NCBI GenBank assembly: GCA_023213395.1
Contig: CM041465.1
Span: 107,453,741 to 107,517,740 of the forward strand
Direction of reading: 5' to 3'
From: Cycas panzhihuaensis
Taxonomy: Eukaryota; Cycadophyta
Length of the DNA: 64,000 bases
Below the pieces are notes generated by a model. That model was not told the origin of the DNA and ran no database searches. It saw only the letters and a list, made by a program, of their open reading frames with translations. Position 1 is the stretch's first letter. Each line of letters opens with the position of its first letter. The position numbers and the translations under genes are program-made. Shown one piece after another: positions 36,508 through 49,900 of this stretch.

Positions 36508-36810
36508 CTACAACCTCTTTTCAGAGCAAGTATGACCTCCAATGCTTGCATGCTTGATGAAGTCGAACATTTCTCGATCATATGTTGGGTAGTTCTTCAC
36601 TTGAGGGTGAAGACTTCGAATGGTACTAATAGGCTTCCCATCTTGAATAAGGACTCCCATCACATTTACACTTGCATCGACTTCTACTTCAAAAGGCCTT
36701 TGCAAATTTGGCATTGCCAAACCTATTGCTTCACAAATTTTCTTCTTTAAAAGAAGAAAGGCTTCTTCCTCCTTGGAACCCCAAGTAAACTTTCTACTAG
36801 ATTTTGTCAA
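36508..36810 (-). pseudogene. RNase H fragment of the inserted gypsy element
   Basis: WGSKEEEAFLLLKKKI, then FEVEVDASVNVMGVLIQDGKPI, the DAS motif of gypsy RNase H, then YPTYDREM. It would degrade the RNA strand of the hybrid. It is separated from RT by a frame change near 36,850 and from the rest of RNase H by one near 36,510. Confidence 0.85.
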
Positions 36811-36872
36811 TCCATGTAGAGGTCCGCAACTGTGAGAAATGAAGAATGAACTTTCTCAACTATTGACAAGCT

Positions 36873-37692
36873 CTAAAAACTTCTCACCTCTGTGATGTTT
36901 GTTGGCCTAGGCCATTTCAGGATGGCTTGAGTCTTGAGTGGATCAATGCTCAACTTTCCTCCTCCAACCATAAAGCCTAAGAAGATTAAGTTCTTCTTGA
37001 CAAATTCACACTTCTTCACATTAAACTTCAAATGATGCTTAGCCATAGTCTTTAAAACTTCTTCTATGTGCTGCAAATGTTCCTCCCATGTGTTGCTGAA
37101 AATCAAAATGTCATCAAGATAGACAACAACAAAATTATCCAAGTAAGGCCTTAATATTTCATTCATTAGCCTCATGAATGTTGCAGGAGTATTACACAAT
37201 CTGAAAGGCATAACCATCCATTCAAAGAGTCCTTGCTTTGTTTTGAAGGTCGTCTTCCATGTGTCCTCCTCCTTGACCCTAACTTGGTGATAACCACTTT
37301 TTAAATCCAATTTAGTGAAATAACAAGCATCTTTGAATTTGATCAAGAAAATCATCTATCTGAGGCAAAGGGTAGCGATTTTTAATTGTAATTTTATTCA
37401 AAGCACGAAAATCTATACACATTCTCCATCCTCCATCCTTCTTAGGCACCAAGACAATTGGTGACCCACAAGGTGAACATGAAGGTCTTATGACCCCTTG
37501 ATCAAGCAACTCCTCAACTTGCCTCTTTATCTCATTATTTTCTACAATGGAGTGCCTATACAAAGTAACATTAGGTAATGGTGCATCTCCTACAAGAGTG
37601 ATTTCATGCTCTATCTTTCTCTTTGGTGGAAGCCCATCAACATGTTGAAATAGAATATCATACCTTGTCTTTAACTCCTCAATTTGTTGCAT
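36873..37692 (-). pseudogene. Reverse transcriptase of the inserted gypsy element
   Basis: N-terminal half at 37,312-37,692: EHEITL, GVIRPSCSPCGSPIVLVPKK, CIDFRALNKITIKNRYPLP. C-terminal half at 36,873-37,355: KLDLKSGYHQVRV, then the catalytic YLDD box at 37,110-37,121 and FLGFMV. All catalytic residues are present. The halves are in different frames, joined near 37,320-37,350 by what looks like a small indel. Confidence 0.9.
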
Positions 37693-37885
37693 TTGTTTAG
37701 GTGATATAAGCGAGTGTGAGTAGAAGGACCTTCTTCATCTCTTGGCTCTTCTTTTCTCCTTACCATTAAGATGACAAATTTACCACATGCATTGATCATC
37801 CTTTTATCTTGAGTAGCTGAAATTAATGCTATCTTATCCAAGTGCTTCTTTGTGGCCTTTATGATGAAGCCCTTGTTATCCTTCA

Positions 37886-38383
37886 TCAATTGATACTTTC
37901 TCTCCTTCGATAGCAGAGTGCATCTCGATCCCACAAGTAGGGACTTCCAAGCACAACATGGCATACATCCAGTGGCACCACATCACATATTACCTCATCA
38001 ACAAAATCATTAGTGATGGAAAATTTAAGTGTACATTGCTTTGATATTTGCATTTCCACATCTTTATGGATCCAACCAAGAGGATATGGATGAGGGTGAG
38101 GAGTAGTTACCAAACCAATGCTCTTTACCAAACTTTCCGAGATCAAATTCTTTTGGCTTCCCGGATCTATAATGGCACCAATCATACTATTTCCTACTTG
38201 AAGCTTCAAGTGAAATAGTTCCTCCCTTGTAGCATCATCTTCATAATTTGTAAGTAGAGTGACCTTCTCTTCTTCTCCTTCACTTTGAATCTCCACCTCG
38301 AAAGTAGTGCTTTCCTTTTCCTTCTTTCTTAATTCCATATCCTTGATATGCTTGGCTTTAGTTACGGATGCAACTTCCAACAC
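37886..38383 (-). pseudogene. Aspartic protease region of the inserted gypsy element
   Basis: GAIIDPGSQKNLISESLV sits at the place of the retroviral-type protease active site. The triad reads Asp-Pro-Gly where Asp-Ser/Thr-Gly is usual and Asp-Gly-Gly is known in some plant chromoviruses. It is followed by HPYPLGW, VICDVVPLD, VVLGSPYLWDRD. It would process the polyprotein. A frame change follows near 37,900. Confidence 0.75.
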
Positions 38384-39207
38384 TTTCTTCTAATATGGCC
38401 ACTAATATCACAATGCTCACAATAGTTAGAACTTTTAACAAAATTAGTTCTTTTCTTCTTTCCTTCTTGCCTTTTTGATGAGTGCAATTTAGGATTCTTT
38501 TCATACTTATTAGAAGTAAAAGTAGAATCTTTATACATGAATGTAGATTTCTTACTTTTACTTTCTATTGCCATAGCCATCCTACTTGCTTCTCCAATGG
38601 ATTGAACCTTAAAAGCCTTAGTTCCTTCCTTATGTATTCATGTAATCCTCCAATGAATTTCATAAGAGTGACATGTTCATCCATATTAATACCAAGTAGC
38701 ATGTCATGCCTAAAAATAAAGAAGTATAGTCTTGGACACTTACACCTCTCCTTGGCGTAAATATTGCCAAGTGACCCATTGGTCTTCCTCATGACCTATG
38801 GGGTAGAATTGCTTCTTTATTATTTTCTTAAAATCCCTCCATGAAAAAGAAGATACATCATGATTCTTTAAATATGCATTCCACCATGTCAATGCATGTT
38901 TACACATCTTGAGCCTAGCAAATGAAAGCTTTTGAGCATTACTATAAGCATAGATTGTGAAGTAGGTTTCAACTTGATCCAACCAATGGTCCAACTTTTC
39001 AGCATTTACCTCTCCATCATAAGTTGGAATATCCAACTTTGCCTCCACCTTGAAGGGTTGATGAGATGAAGTACCCTTGCTTTCTTCAAAAGAGTGCTTT
39101 AAGGTCTTCTCCTCTTCCTCTTCATGGTCATGGTCATATGTGGATCCTCCTTCAAATTCCTTCTCTTTGCCTTTTCCTTTGACTAGAGGTAGAAGGTGGG
39201 TCATCAT
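38362..39207 (-). pseudogene. Gag (capsid and zinc knuckle) of the inserted gypsy element
   Basis: Capsid part at 38,740-39,207: an acidic stretch (HDHEEEEEK), then IPTYDGEVNAEKLDHWLDQ and LTWWNAYL. It continues in another frame at 38,565-38,792 (MLLGINMDEHVTLMKFIGGL) and a third at 38,362-38,580, which ends with a good CCHC zinc knuckle, C-EH-C-DISG-H-IRRK-C. It would form the particle and bind the RNA. Confidence 0.85.
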
Positions 39208-39389
39208 TGCATCAAGGCTTCAACGTTCTTCTCAAGCCTTTCAAATCTAATTTCTCCATCTTCTTTTTGACCATGGTGCTTGGATTCTTTCTTTGTCTTC
39301 TTGGTGATTGCAACATAAGAAAGTCTTCACCTTTCTCTTTGTATCCTTTCCTTGTTTGTACCATTCAAGTCCCTACAACAAAGATCAGA

Positions 39390-39402
39390 GGCTCGGATAC
39401 CA
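39390..39402 (-). other. Primer-binding site (tRNA-iMet) of the inserted element
   Basis: Minus strand TGGTATCCGAGCC, one mismatch from TGGTATCAGAGCC, five bases inside the right LTR. Confidence 0.85.
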
Positions 39403-39407
39403 AAATA

Positions 39408-40455
39408 TGATCCCAAAAGAGCTTAGTTGGTGAAGAAATCAATTATCAACCTTTCCTCCTTGAGATCCTGGGAGTTAGTGTAGAAAGCTCAATAACATCA
39501 AAACAACAACGAGCCCATGAAAAGAAAATTCTACACCAAATCAATTATTCTTGACATTGATCCAAAAGTATGATGAGTAATACTTTTATTAAACCATGAA
39601 AATCTCCATTTAATGGTGGAGAAATCAACTAGCAAAAGAATGGTAAAATTACAAGGAGTAAATGTTACAATTATACCATAAGGGGATTCCAACCCTCCAA
39701 ATGCTTCTCCAAGGATGCTTCCCAAGTCAAGTCTCCAAGAACCACCTCTCCAACCTGTAGAAGGGCTCAATTTATAGAAAGAAACCTGAATTGCATGTTT
39801 AACAAGTGGCAATCATGCAAGTATAACCACTAACCTCCAGAATGCATGTTGTCCAAGTGGCCTTCATACAATTCTTAAAAAGTTACAGTTTGTAATAGAT
39901 CTTAACGTACTCCAATTTGGCTCAAATTTGGTACACGTATAGAAACATATGTCCCCTCAGCTTCCTCAAATTTTCAGCTCATTTGGATGTCATTTGACTA
40001 CATTTTTATTCATTTAGTAATAATATGTATTTGCTGTTTTTCTACTGTCCAAGTGGCCTTCATACAATTCATAAACGTTGCGACATGTCGACCTTAACGG
40101 ACTCCAATTTAGCTCAAATTTTGTACACGTATAAGAACTATGTATCCTCCGCTTCCTCAAAATTTTAGCTCATTTTGATGTCATTTGGCCATGTTTCTAT
40201 TCATATAATCAAAATATATATTTTCTTTTTTTTACGCTAGCTGTGGGATTAATTTTTATGCAAAGACAAGGCTTGAACTCTAATCAAATGATATTTTCTG
40301 AACCCCACCTTTTGTACACATCTAGTGAGATGTGTCTTATCCCTTTAAACAAAATTTCATAGAGTTTTGATACCATTTGGCCATATCTCTTTTAGTTATG
40401 CCAATGCCTAGCATTTTACGCATCCTGTAAACATATGGTAGATCCTCCTGGATCA
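39408..40455 (-). repeat. Right LTR (5' LTR of the minus-strand element)
   Basis: 1,048 bp; same structure as the left LTR, including U3 tandem units starting at 39,854 and 40,050 and the TATA box at 39,770-39,777. This LTR would drive transcription of the element toward lower coordinates. Confidence 0.93.
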
Positions 40456-40460
40456 ATCTA
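40456..40460 (+). other. Target-site duplication, right
   Basis: atcta, matching 33,754-33,758. Confidence 0.9.
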
Positions 40461-41714
40461 TTTCTCTAGGCTAAGCATGCATAAGTATACATTTGTATGT
40501 GAAGCAAAGTAGATCATACGTTTATATAAGTCTTGGACAAAATTCAGCTATGAAATTAAGCCTCCACATACCTTTAGGTATATCAAAGGAGCCTTATAGT
40601 TTCTCTTGCCATCTTATACTAGGAAAATTTATTGGCTATGTAAACTCTATAATGTACTGATTAATGGTTAGCATTCAGAAACTACCCTTCACAAATACCC
40701 TAACATGATTGTTAACCTTATAGGGATGAATATTCCTCTATAGGTAATACCATGAGATATTAGGCCAAGAAACTATAATAACAAGGAAGTTTATCAAAGG
40801 GCTTATAAAGCGAAGGAAACATTTATTAGAGTTTGGTAAGTTTCATAATTACCTTGAGCACAAAACAACAGTGCTTGAGATTACTACAAATTACTGGTAA
40901 TTAATTCCAAAAAGTGTTGTCTTAAGTTAATCACCTACAAGACTATTAAGTGTTCCTCAAAATAAATCCACTATTAAGCAACTAATAAAATACAAATAAA
41001 TATAACTCTAAAAGGAACAAACATTAATATAGATAACAGAATATTCTAAGCAAGATATAACATTGAAATTCCTATCTAAACCTTCAACACAATTCAAATC
41101 TATATTTAGTCAGTCTCTTTGTTCATTAATCTAGAACCTTTTATTATTTATTTAAAGAAAAAGGAAAAAGATTGAGCTATAACTAGTTTATAGGATCACA
41201 CTAGTCAATACTTCTCTGATTTAGATGAAACCTACACCATTAGACTCATCATAAAATAAAATAAAATAAAGATTTAAATAAAAAAATAATGAGACTATGG
41301 CTAAAAAATTAGCATAAAAATTCATACATTTTATTTCGATTAGCGTGTTATATTAATCAATTTTTACTAAATCAATTTTAGTTGTTAGTTTCAAGGAAAT
41401 TAACCTATAAGCACCCTATGGGCCCCACTGGCCAAAATATTTGCTTAAAACTTACCTACACCATTTCAACGAGCCATGTATGCTCATTTTAGTGCATTAG
41501 GTGATATTTTTACTTAATTTTTGGGGTTAATAAGATATAAACACCCTACACCCCTCTTCTCCCTTTCCCCTTTTAGTAGGAATACTCTAATTCTTTAAAG
41601 CCCATTCTCTTTATCCATCCCTATTATTGAATCCATTCTATCTTGCTTCTCCCATTCCCTATATCTCCTTCTTCTTACTAGTCCCTTTCCTTGAAAGCCC
41701 CTTATACCTTTATA
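40461..41714. other. AT-rich stretch without gene, copy B
   Basis: Continuation of the duplicated unit after the insertion, equivalent to 15,151-16,410. No feature other than the shortened (AAAAT)n tract near 41,255. Confidence 0.5.
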
Positions 41715-42470
41715 ATGGCTCCTCCTACTCAAGTAGATAGAATCCTCACTTTGGAAATAAGCTTCATGGATTTCCAACAAGAGGTAAGAATTGAAATATC
41801 TAATCTTATGACAAAGGTTGATAACTCTAACACTATCATAATCCATCTCTAATACTATAAGGTTATTAAATCTAGCAAGTAACCCTCCATTATTAAATCA
41901 AGTAACTAACCCTCCACCAAATTAGGTAGGTAATCCACCTCCGCATCCATAACATCTCCATTAGAAGATCAATGTTTTGACTTTTAACCTTGATCTTAAC
42001 AAGGAAAGTGCTCAAAGTTAGATTAGCAAGTTAGAGTCCTATTTTATTCTTAATCTAATGTTCGAGGAAGATCAGATAACTTATGCATCCATCTATATGG
42101 ATAGAAAAGTGTATTATTGATTTCATTAGTAGAAGCCAGAATACCCTTCAAATTAGACATTGGTATATTTTGCTAATAATTCCTTTGAATTGTATGAGGA
42201 TACCTAGAATTAATCATTCTTTACCTAGCTTATAATGCTGAAGTAAGTATCATTAGTGAAAATATATATAGACAAATTTTAAACATTACAAATCATACCA
42301 TCCAATATTTAGATAAACAAGCCATTATTGATGCCTACATTATAAGACTAAAAGAGCACATCTAAATACACCTTAAAACATTATCTTTACCTAATTTAAA
42401 AGATCCCATTAAAATAGCTAAAGTAGTAGAGGTAAAATTTGCATTAGAAAGAACAAGTTCCTCTTGAAGG
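41715..42470 (+). pseudogene. Plus-strand Ty3/gypsy gag remnant, copy B
   Basis: Duplicate of 16,411-17,165. Copy B has one extra base near the start, so the first 46 codons are open (TLEISFMDFQQEVRIEI...), while copy A is shifted there. The capsid part is broken by the same stops. Confidence 0.55.
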
Positions 42471-42835
42471 AACCTTGGGATGTAACTTCCCCAACTCTTT
42501 TCCCATACAAAAAAAATGATAATGGAAAATAAACAAGAAATATAGCTCTTATATTAATCTTAGGAACTAATTACAGAAGTTAAGCACATTAAAGAGTACC
42601 AAATAGACATAAAAGAAAACTAAAGAGTACTAAAGTATAATTCTCATAAGAGAAGACAATTATACAACGACCTTCTCCTATAATGCGTGACCCTTAAATA
42701 GACATAAAAGGGACATTTTTCTACAATCCCGTTAGTGGGATAAATAGCCTTTTATTTCATTGGTGACCTTAATAGCCCATGCATAAAAGTTAATAACTAA
42801 CACTTAATCTCTTAGTGCCTTAACTATTAGTGCTA

Positions 42836-45606
42836 GTATCCTAGTTGTACTGACTATATATGGTCATGAAATAGGTTCCCTCCTTTGAGATGATGGGTCC
42901 CCAAAGTAAAGAAGGTCTAGATGTTATTTGATAAAATCCACTAATTCCTAGATATCCTCATTTAGTTCATAATTGGCCCACTATACCAAATATCTAGAAA
43001 TTATCATGTTTCAAAGATAACATTTCCTATTGGCCAAGATGCATTCTGGGGAAATAATAAGAGTTTCTTTTTTTTTATCTAAGATTTAAAGAATTATTTC
43101 TAGGGTCATGCCCTTGCTAAGATATTTCTTAAGATAGGAAACATGGAAAATATTATAAATCCTTGTATTCAATGTGAGTTCCAAAGTATATGCCACTTGA
43201 CCAACATACCATATGACTTTATAAGGGCCATAGTAGAAAGGATTAAGCTTGTGGTTCCTATGATGTTTAAGAGATTATTACTTATATAGTTGAAGATGTA
43301 GGAATACAAGATCACTAATAGCAAAAGAGTGATTTGAATAGTGGTGATCTCCTAATTACTTTATTCAATTCTAGATGATATCTAGATTATGATTTAAGGT
43401 GTTTAAAAATTAGTTTATATATTATAACTTTTGTTGTATGGCAGTAGTACAAAGGTTAGTGGCTAACATATGGTATGATAGTGGAGGGTAACTATAAAGG
43501 GATATGAATGGGAACATCCCTTTGGCTAAGTGGTGAGAAGAATTGTACAGGTATTTTATAAGGGCTACCCATGATGACCATCTTGTCTGGTGGTCAGATG
43601 TAAAACAACATAAGTGAGACTTTAGTATTTTGTTAAGAACTTTCAATTATCTATATATTTGTGCATGATTGGTAAAACTCATATTAAATAATATGCCTAA
43701 GTCTTAAAAGAGTTCTTATAAAAAAGAACAAGTGAACTTAGGATCTTAATCACACATGATGGTTAATGAAAAGCCATACAAATAGAAGACCATTTAAAGT
43801 TGTAGATTTTCAATACACAATGCTTTATATGAAGTATGAATGAGAAAAAAATGTGCATATTTTATTAAGTAGTCAATGACTACTAATATGGAGTCATACC
43901 CAATAGGAAATGGTAGGCCTATAATGAAATCCATGGCAATATCTTGATCCTTTCCTTGTGGAATATGAAGTGGTTGTAAGAGACCTAATTGAGCTTTAGT
44001 ATTAGATTTGTTATGTTAACATGTATTGTATTCTAAAATAAACATGAGAATGGATGATTTTATATATAGCAAGAAGAAGTCAGAAAAAAATTATTAGTAT
44101 ATTTTATTGAATCTTAAATGGCCTACTAATAGAGTTAAGTCATACTCCAATAAGATTTAATGGATAAAGTTTGAGGCTGGTTAGATAAATATACAATTTT
44201 TATATAAAAGGAGGTTGTTTTGTATGGACCAATTCTTTTGAGTGTAAACTTTGTTGGCCTATTTGACATAGCTAGGCCATATACCCATATTTGATGGGAT
44301 ATAGAGATGGCATGAATAGAGGAATCATATGAAAGAATGAGGGAAGGATGACTTAAGAGATGAGAAAGGGCATTTGCCACTACAATGTTTTGACCTTTCT
44401 TATATGTGATCATGAAGTTAAAAACTTGGAGGTACTCAATCCACTTGGCTCATTCTTCTGATAGAATTAGTTAGTGTAATAAGTGATGAAGGCTATGGTG
44501 ATTGATGAGGATAGTAAAATTTGATTTAGTAAGATAATGACATAAATTTTTAGTGGCATGGAGAATAATAATTATTTCTTTTTAGTATATAGTCAACTTA
44601 CATTCATAGTATTTAAGCTTTCACCTTTTAAAAGTAATTGGATGTAGATTTTATATAAGTATTGCACCTAAAATAAAGCTTAATACGTCACACTCTAGTT
44701 GGAATGGATAAGAGAAGTCTAGTGGCTAAGACTAGAGTGGAATACATGACTTCTTTAAGATCATTAAAGGCATCATTAGCAACAGGTAACCATTGGAAAG
44801 AATCTTTTTAAAGTAAATTAGTTAATAGAGCTACTAAGGTTACATAATTTTAGACAAACCACCTATAAAATATAGTAAGTCCTAAGAAAGCGTACAATTG
44901 GATGAGGCTTTATGGGGTTGGCTAATTCATAATAATTGATATTTTATTAGGACTGACCTGAACACCTTCTGTAGAGCTAATGTGGTTGAGGTATTATAAT
45001 TTAGACTTATCGAACTCACATTTAAAGAGATCAATGTATAGTTGATGTTTGACCAAAATTTTTAAAGCTATTTCTAAATGTCAAGTGTGAATAGCCATAT
45101 CATCAAAGAAAACAATAAAAAATTCCTAAGGTATGGGGTAAACACCTTGTTTATCAGAGATTAAAAAGTAGTTAAAACATTGTATAGGTCAAAAGGCATG
45201 ACATAAAATTTAAAATGGTTGTGGTTTGTTCAAAAAGTAGTTTTATATCAATTTTCAGGTATAATGGGGATTTGATAGTATTGTGATTGAAGTTCTAATT
45301 TGATAGAAAGTTTGGCACCATGAATTTCATCTAATATGTCATCAATTCTTAAAGTGAGAAACTTATCTTTTATGGTTATTTTATTAAGCTCAAAATAATT
45401 AACATAAAGCCTAATCACCCATCCTTTTTCTAAACTAATATAATAGGGGCAACACATGGACTTTTATTAGGTTGGATTATGCCTATTTCCATTAGTTTAT
45501 TGTTAATTTTTTTTTTAGCATTTTAAAAAAAATATGAATTTCTATAGGGTCAAAGACTAATAGGGTCATTGGGATTTTTTAGCTTAATGATGTGGTGTTA
45601 TCTACG
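42836..45606 (-). mobile_element. Degenerate Ty3/gypsy chromovirus pol, copy B
   Basis: Duplicate of the pol in copy A. Here the RT N-terminal part stays open at 45,248-45,457, the FFDD box is at 45,099-45,110, the RNase H end is at 44,135-44,413, and the integrase core end is at 43,422-43,646. Dead for the same reasons as copy A; the stop codons are mostly shared, so decay began before the duplication. Confidence 0.75.
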
Positions 45607-46159
45607 ATCTGGTGTGGGGTTAGCTGATAAGGAGGCAAAAATGGCTTAATATTTATTAAGAATGTATTGTATATCTAGATGAACGTCTATGTACGCTTAG
45701 ATATTATTGATTCATGTAATATAGCCTACTTAGTTACTTAGTTATTTACATATACAATTTGGTAAAATTAGTTTATTAGGGAGAGGTTATATCCCATGGA
45801 GTTTATAGGTTTGTCCTATATGCTCCTTAAATAGAATGAAAGGATTGATAGGAGAGTTATTCATGTTATATGTTCTAAAGATTTAGAGTCACTTAACTCC
45901 AAGAATAACATGTAGTCCACTAATAAGGCATAAAAATTAGAGACCAACCTATAGGTACTAATTTAGATAGTGAGGTTCTTGATTATATTGGTTCCTCTTG
46001 TTTTAGAGCCAACCACTTACTAGATCTATGTGAAAAGGAACTAATGGTAGTGTGTCTCAAGGGTAGAGCTTTTAACCAACCTCTAAGAAAAAGTCTCTTT
46101 ATTTGTGTACTTGAATGACGATGAAAAAATTATACTAGCTTACAAATTAATCTACTTTA

Positions 46160-46940
46160 TACATGTATAACAAAAATAAACTAAAATCGAATCAAGTTGA
46201 AGCACTCAAATCAAACAAGTTAAATAAAAGCCTCCTTTACTTTAAGGAGATGATAAGTAACATTCCAACAAATAGAGGAATTGTTTGGGGTTCTTACCCT
46301 GAAATAAATATCCTAAAATTTTCCTATTATTACCTAAAACATCCTCTTAAGGATGAAATTCTAACCTTGACCTTTATTCCCACAAAAATAGGAGTAATCT
46401 ACATTGCACTAGCTATAGAAAAGAAGGAGTAATAAGTGTAAGGACTCAAGAGAGATTAGACCTTGGATTAATGACCTTATTAGGAGTAAGCCACTAGGAA
46501 CTCCCTCACTTAGTGATGATCCATCTATGAGGATGAATAGCCTAAGAATACGTATGTCTAACTTTAGTGGGTTCCTATACTTAGAGGTGAAGGAAAAAAG
46601 AAGAAGCCACTCTTAACCTAAAGAAAAATAGTAAGCCACTTACTTTAGTATTCAAAACACAACTAGAAAGAAAATAATCTTAAGGAAGGAGTAGTTTGTA
46701 TGTTAGATATGTCAAGTGCCAATTGATTAAAAAACTCTTAGTAATAAGAAGTGCTTATCTCTAATAGAAGACAAGTTTGTATACCAGGGATGTTAAGTCT
46801 TGAGTGATTAAATCTGTCTTCACCATAGAGATAAAATTTACCCTAGGGGGACCAAATAATGCCAAACTATACCTATGTACAAGTCTAGGATGTAATTTCA
46901 AGTTGAATACAAATAACAAAAGCTCTTAGTGCCCTCTTTG
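46160..46940 (+). repeat. Dispersed repeat family member, copy B
   Basis: Duplicate of 20,860-21,640, about 1-2 percent diverged. The 89-codon open frame is kept (46,163-46,432) with two substitutions, which fits recent duplication better than selection. Confidence 0.55.
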
Positions 46941-49900
46941 ATGTGGGCTAAGATTTAAAATCTATATTTGAAGTATACAATAGATGATTATTATAAAACA
47001 CAATATTTAAAATTTGATTTTACTCTTTAGTAATCAGTCTATCAATTATTCAAGTAATTTCAAATTTATATATCTTTTCCTTTTAAGTTTTTTTTCCAAT
47101 AATCTACTAGTTGATGGGAAACTTGAACTGTAATCTCTTACTTAGTGACACTTTCTCTTATAAATCATGTCTTTAAACCAAATTTATCATCACTTGGAAA
47201 TACTCTTTTGTGAATTTTAGAACCATATATATTACTACCCAAACTATACCTACTCCTCTATTCTTCTTTCATTCATATCATATGCTCATATTATCTTCAG
47301 AAGTAATATAGTTGGGTTCTATATCAATGTAAATCGTTATAAAATAAATGTTATATCATGTGAAGTGTTAGCATAAAAATCTATTACCTTACCATTAAAT
47401 CACAAAATAAACTAACTACTTATTCTAAAAATATAAAATGGTTTATCCGAACACTAAGTGGAGTACGAAATAAACTTTTACCTCACAAGGATAAACAATT
47501 AAATAAAAGCGATGCACCCTCATACCTTGCAAAGCATAAAATAACTTCCATATTATACAGGCTAAATAATAAACAAAATGAAATAAACTATATTAGTACA
47601 AACTATAAAGAGAAGTAAAGAAGATAAGGAAAAGACAAAGAAGATTGTTGATAATCTGCCATAAGAAGGTAGAAGCATATAACGTGATGATAATCACCTC
47701 AAGATTGGGTCCTTACATTATGTGAGAGATATATATAAGAAATGAGGAGTAAGATGATGATGTGAAATGATAAGGATGAGGAGTGAGATTAAGGGACATA
47801 AGCATATGAGGGGAATATATGTAGCATAAAAAATTAAAGGGTAATGAGCGAAAAAGATGGTATGTGTTTAGGATAAGACTAGGATTAATATATATGAAAT
47901 ATTAGTGGGAGTATAGGGGGTATGAGGTCAAAAAGGCATTAAGTATTTTATTATATAGATAAGAGACAAGGATATAGGAAATGGAAATTAAAGTGTGGGT
48001 ATTAGATGGTAATGTTGGAGTGAGGTACATGTGATATTAAGATATGACATATGTGTAAAATCAATAAGAGAAGGATAAAGAACAAGGGATATATTACATG
48101 AAGGGTATTCTATAGGACAAAAAATAGGAAGAGATACGTGGGAAGTGATAATTATGGAGGGTAGGGACAAAGGGGATTAATAGTAAGGCTAGGGAGTAAG
48201 AAATGTTGAAGGTAGCTAGAAAGATAAGGGATGTGAGATAGAGGAAATGATAAAGGGTAAGAAGGATGTATTTCATGAGAAATCCTAAGGAATAATGCAT
48301 GTGAGGTTTTCATAAGGAGATGAATAAGGAATGAAGGAAATGTATTCTTTATTAGAAACAGATTATGATGGAAGCATATAGAAGAGATATTTAGGAGAAA
48401 TATAAGATGCCACCCTTGCCCCAAGCTGTAATCATTCAACACAATTTCCAACATATTTTTCATTAATAGTAATGGTTAACCTTAGATGGAATAAACACAT
48501 ATATACGTGTTGGTTTGGTTATCACACCTACTAAATTATACTAATACCCAAGTGGGTTTATTAAAGAGAAACTAGACACAAGTGCCATGGCTTCTGGAGT
48601 TCCCCCCCAGGAATTCCTTATTTAGTCACATCATGTGTTTATCTTTGATTTGTTTCCTTCTAAGTATTTTAACCACATTTTATTAGTGGATTTATTATTC
48701 ACATCATTTACAGTACATATGCTCTTAGCCCTTGAGATGTTTTTTTGTACATATCACATGTACATAGGCCTCTGGCATCGAATATCATGAAGAATCACAT
48801 TGTAAGATATAAAAATATATCAAACTATGTCTTACACACCTAATGGGGCCTTTTACTAGCTCCCATTTATAATAACAAATGATTACATCTCAATATAAAA
48901 TAAAGCATAAGAACATAAAATATATCATGACATATACACCATGGGTATCAAGTACAATGTTATACATAAACTCCTCAAAGGATCCCATTGCCATTGCTAT
49001 TATGTCATAACCCAAGGGGAGGTCATTGGTGATATTTGTGGGCAATACTTAAAAATGAATGGCAATGATTTATTGATATCGTATGGAAAAACACAATATG
49101 ACTTCAATAGTATGAGAAAATCCTTTAGCACCCAACAAAATGCTAATCGCTAACTATCTAATTCTTGTCGACACGTGTAAGGTTCTCTGCGTGTCATGGT
49201 AATAAGGCATTCTACTATTTTTAACATGTGGTTTGCCATGTGGTGGCTTAGTTGTTAAGTGTATGGTTTTAATGGCATAATGTAATATTTAATGTAATTT
49301 AATTTAAAGTGGGGCATTGATTTGAGCTAAGATAACTTGACCTCGATTTTCTACTAAATACACGTATTGCAATAACAAATGTTGGTGAGATAATCACCTC
49401 TTCACCTTCACATGTTATGATCATAATTTTATTTCTAGTCTTCTTTGAAAAAAAATGATGAGAAGGATCTTTCAGTAAAGCTACAATTACAATTATAAAA
49501 CATAGCGATCACACATCAAATAAATCTTTGGTAATAAAAATGGATTTGAATAAAATTAGAGTTTCCAATGTGTATTGTGGAGTGGGAGTTGAGGGGAGGA
49601 CCAAAAAAAAAAACCATAAGGAAAGAAAGACTTACTCATCAACACCAAATTTAAAAAAAAACAAGAAAAAACTCCCTTACCTACTAAAGACCAAACAAAG
49701 GTGAAACCATCTCCTCGGCAACCGTTGACAAAGTCGTTGTTGGTGGTATTAGGAACCATTTTATTTAGAATGTTCACTTTAATTGGACACGGCCGTTCTT
49801 AATAGTTAGAAAGTTCGGGGAGAGGGCTCATTTATGACTCACATGTCTTAAGTAAACGGCTCTACATTTAATTTAATTAATTTATTTACTTTTCACCTTT

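Larger units (their letters stand above)
33759..40455 (-). mobile_element. Complete-length Ty3/gypsy LTR retrotransposon inserted in copy B
   Basis: 6,697 bp, flanked by a 5 bp TSD, bounded by LTRs of about 1,047 bp starting TG and ending CA, with PBS next to the right LTR and a polypurine tract next to the left one. This places transcription on the minus strand. Domains from right to left: gag with zinc knuckle, protease, RT, RNase H, integrase. RT before integrase defines Ty3/gypsy. The protease context (TTPHPHPY, CDVVPLD) and C-terminal integrase tail resemble plant chromoviruses, but I see no chromodomain. LTRs differ by roughly 16 substitutions and several small indels by eye (under 2 percent), so insertion is recent, later than the duplication. 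The coding region needs several frame changes. Confidence 0.95.
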
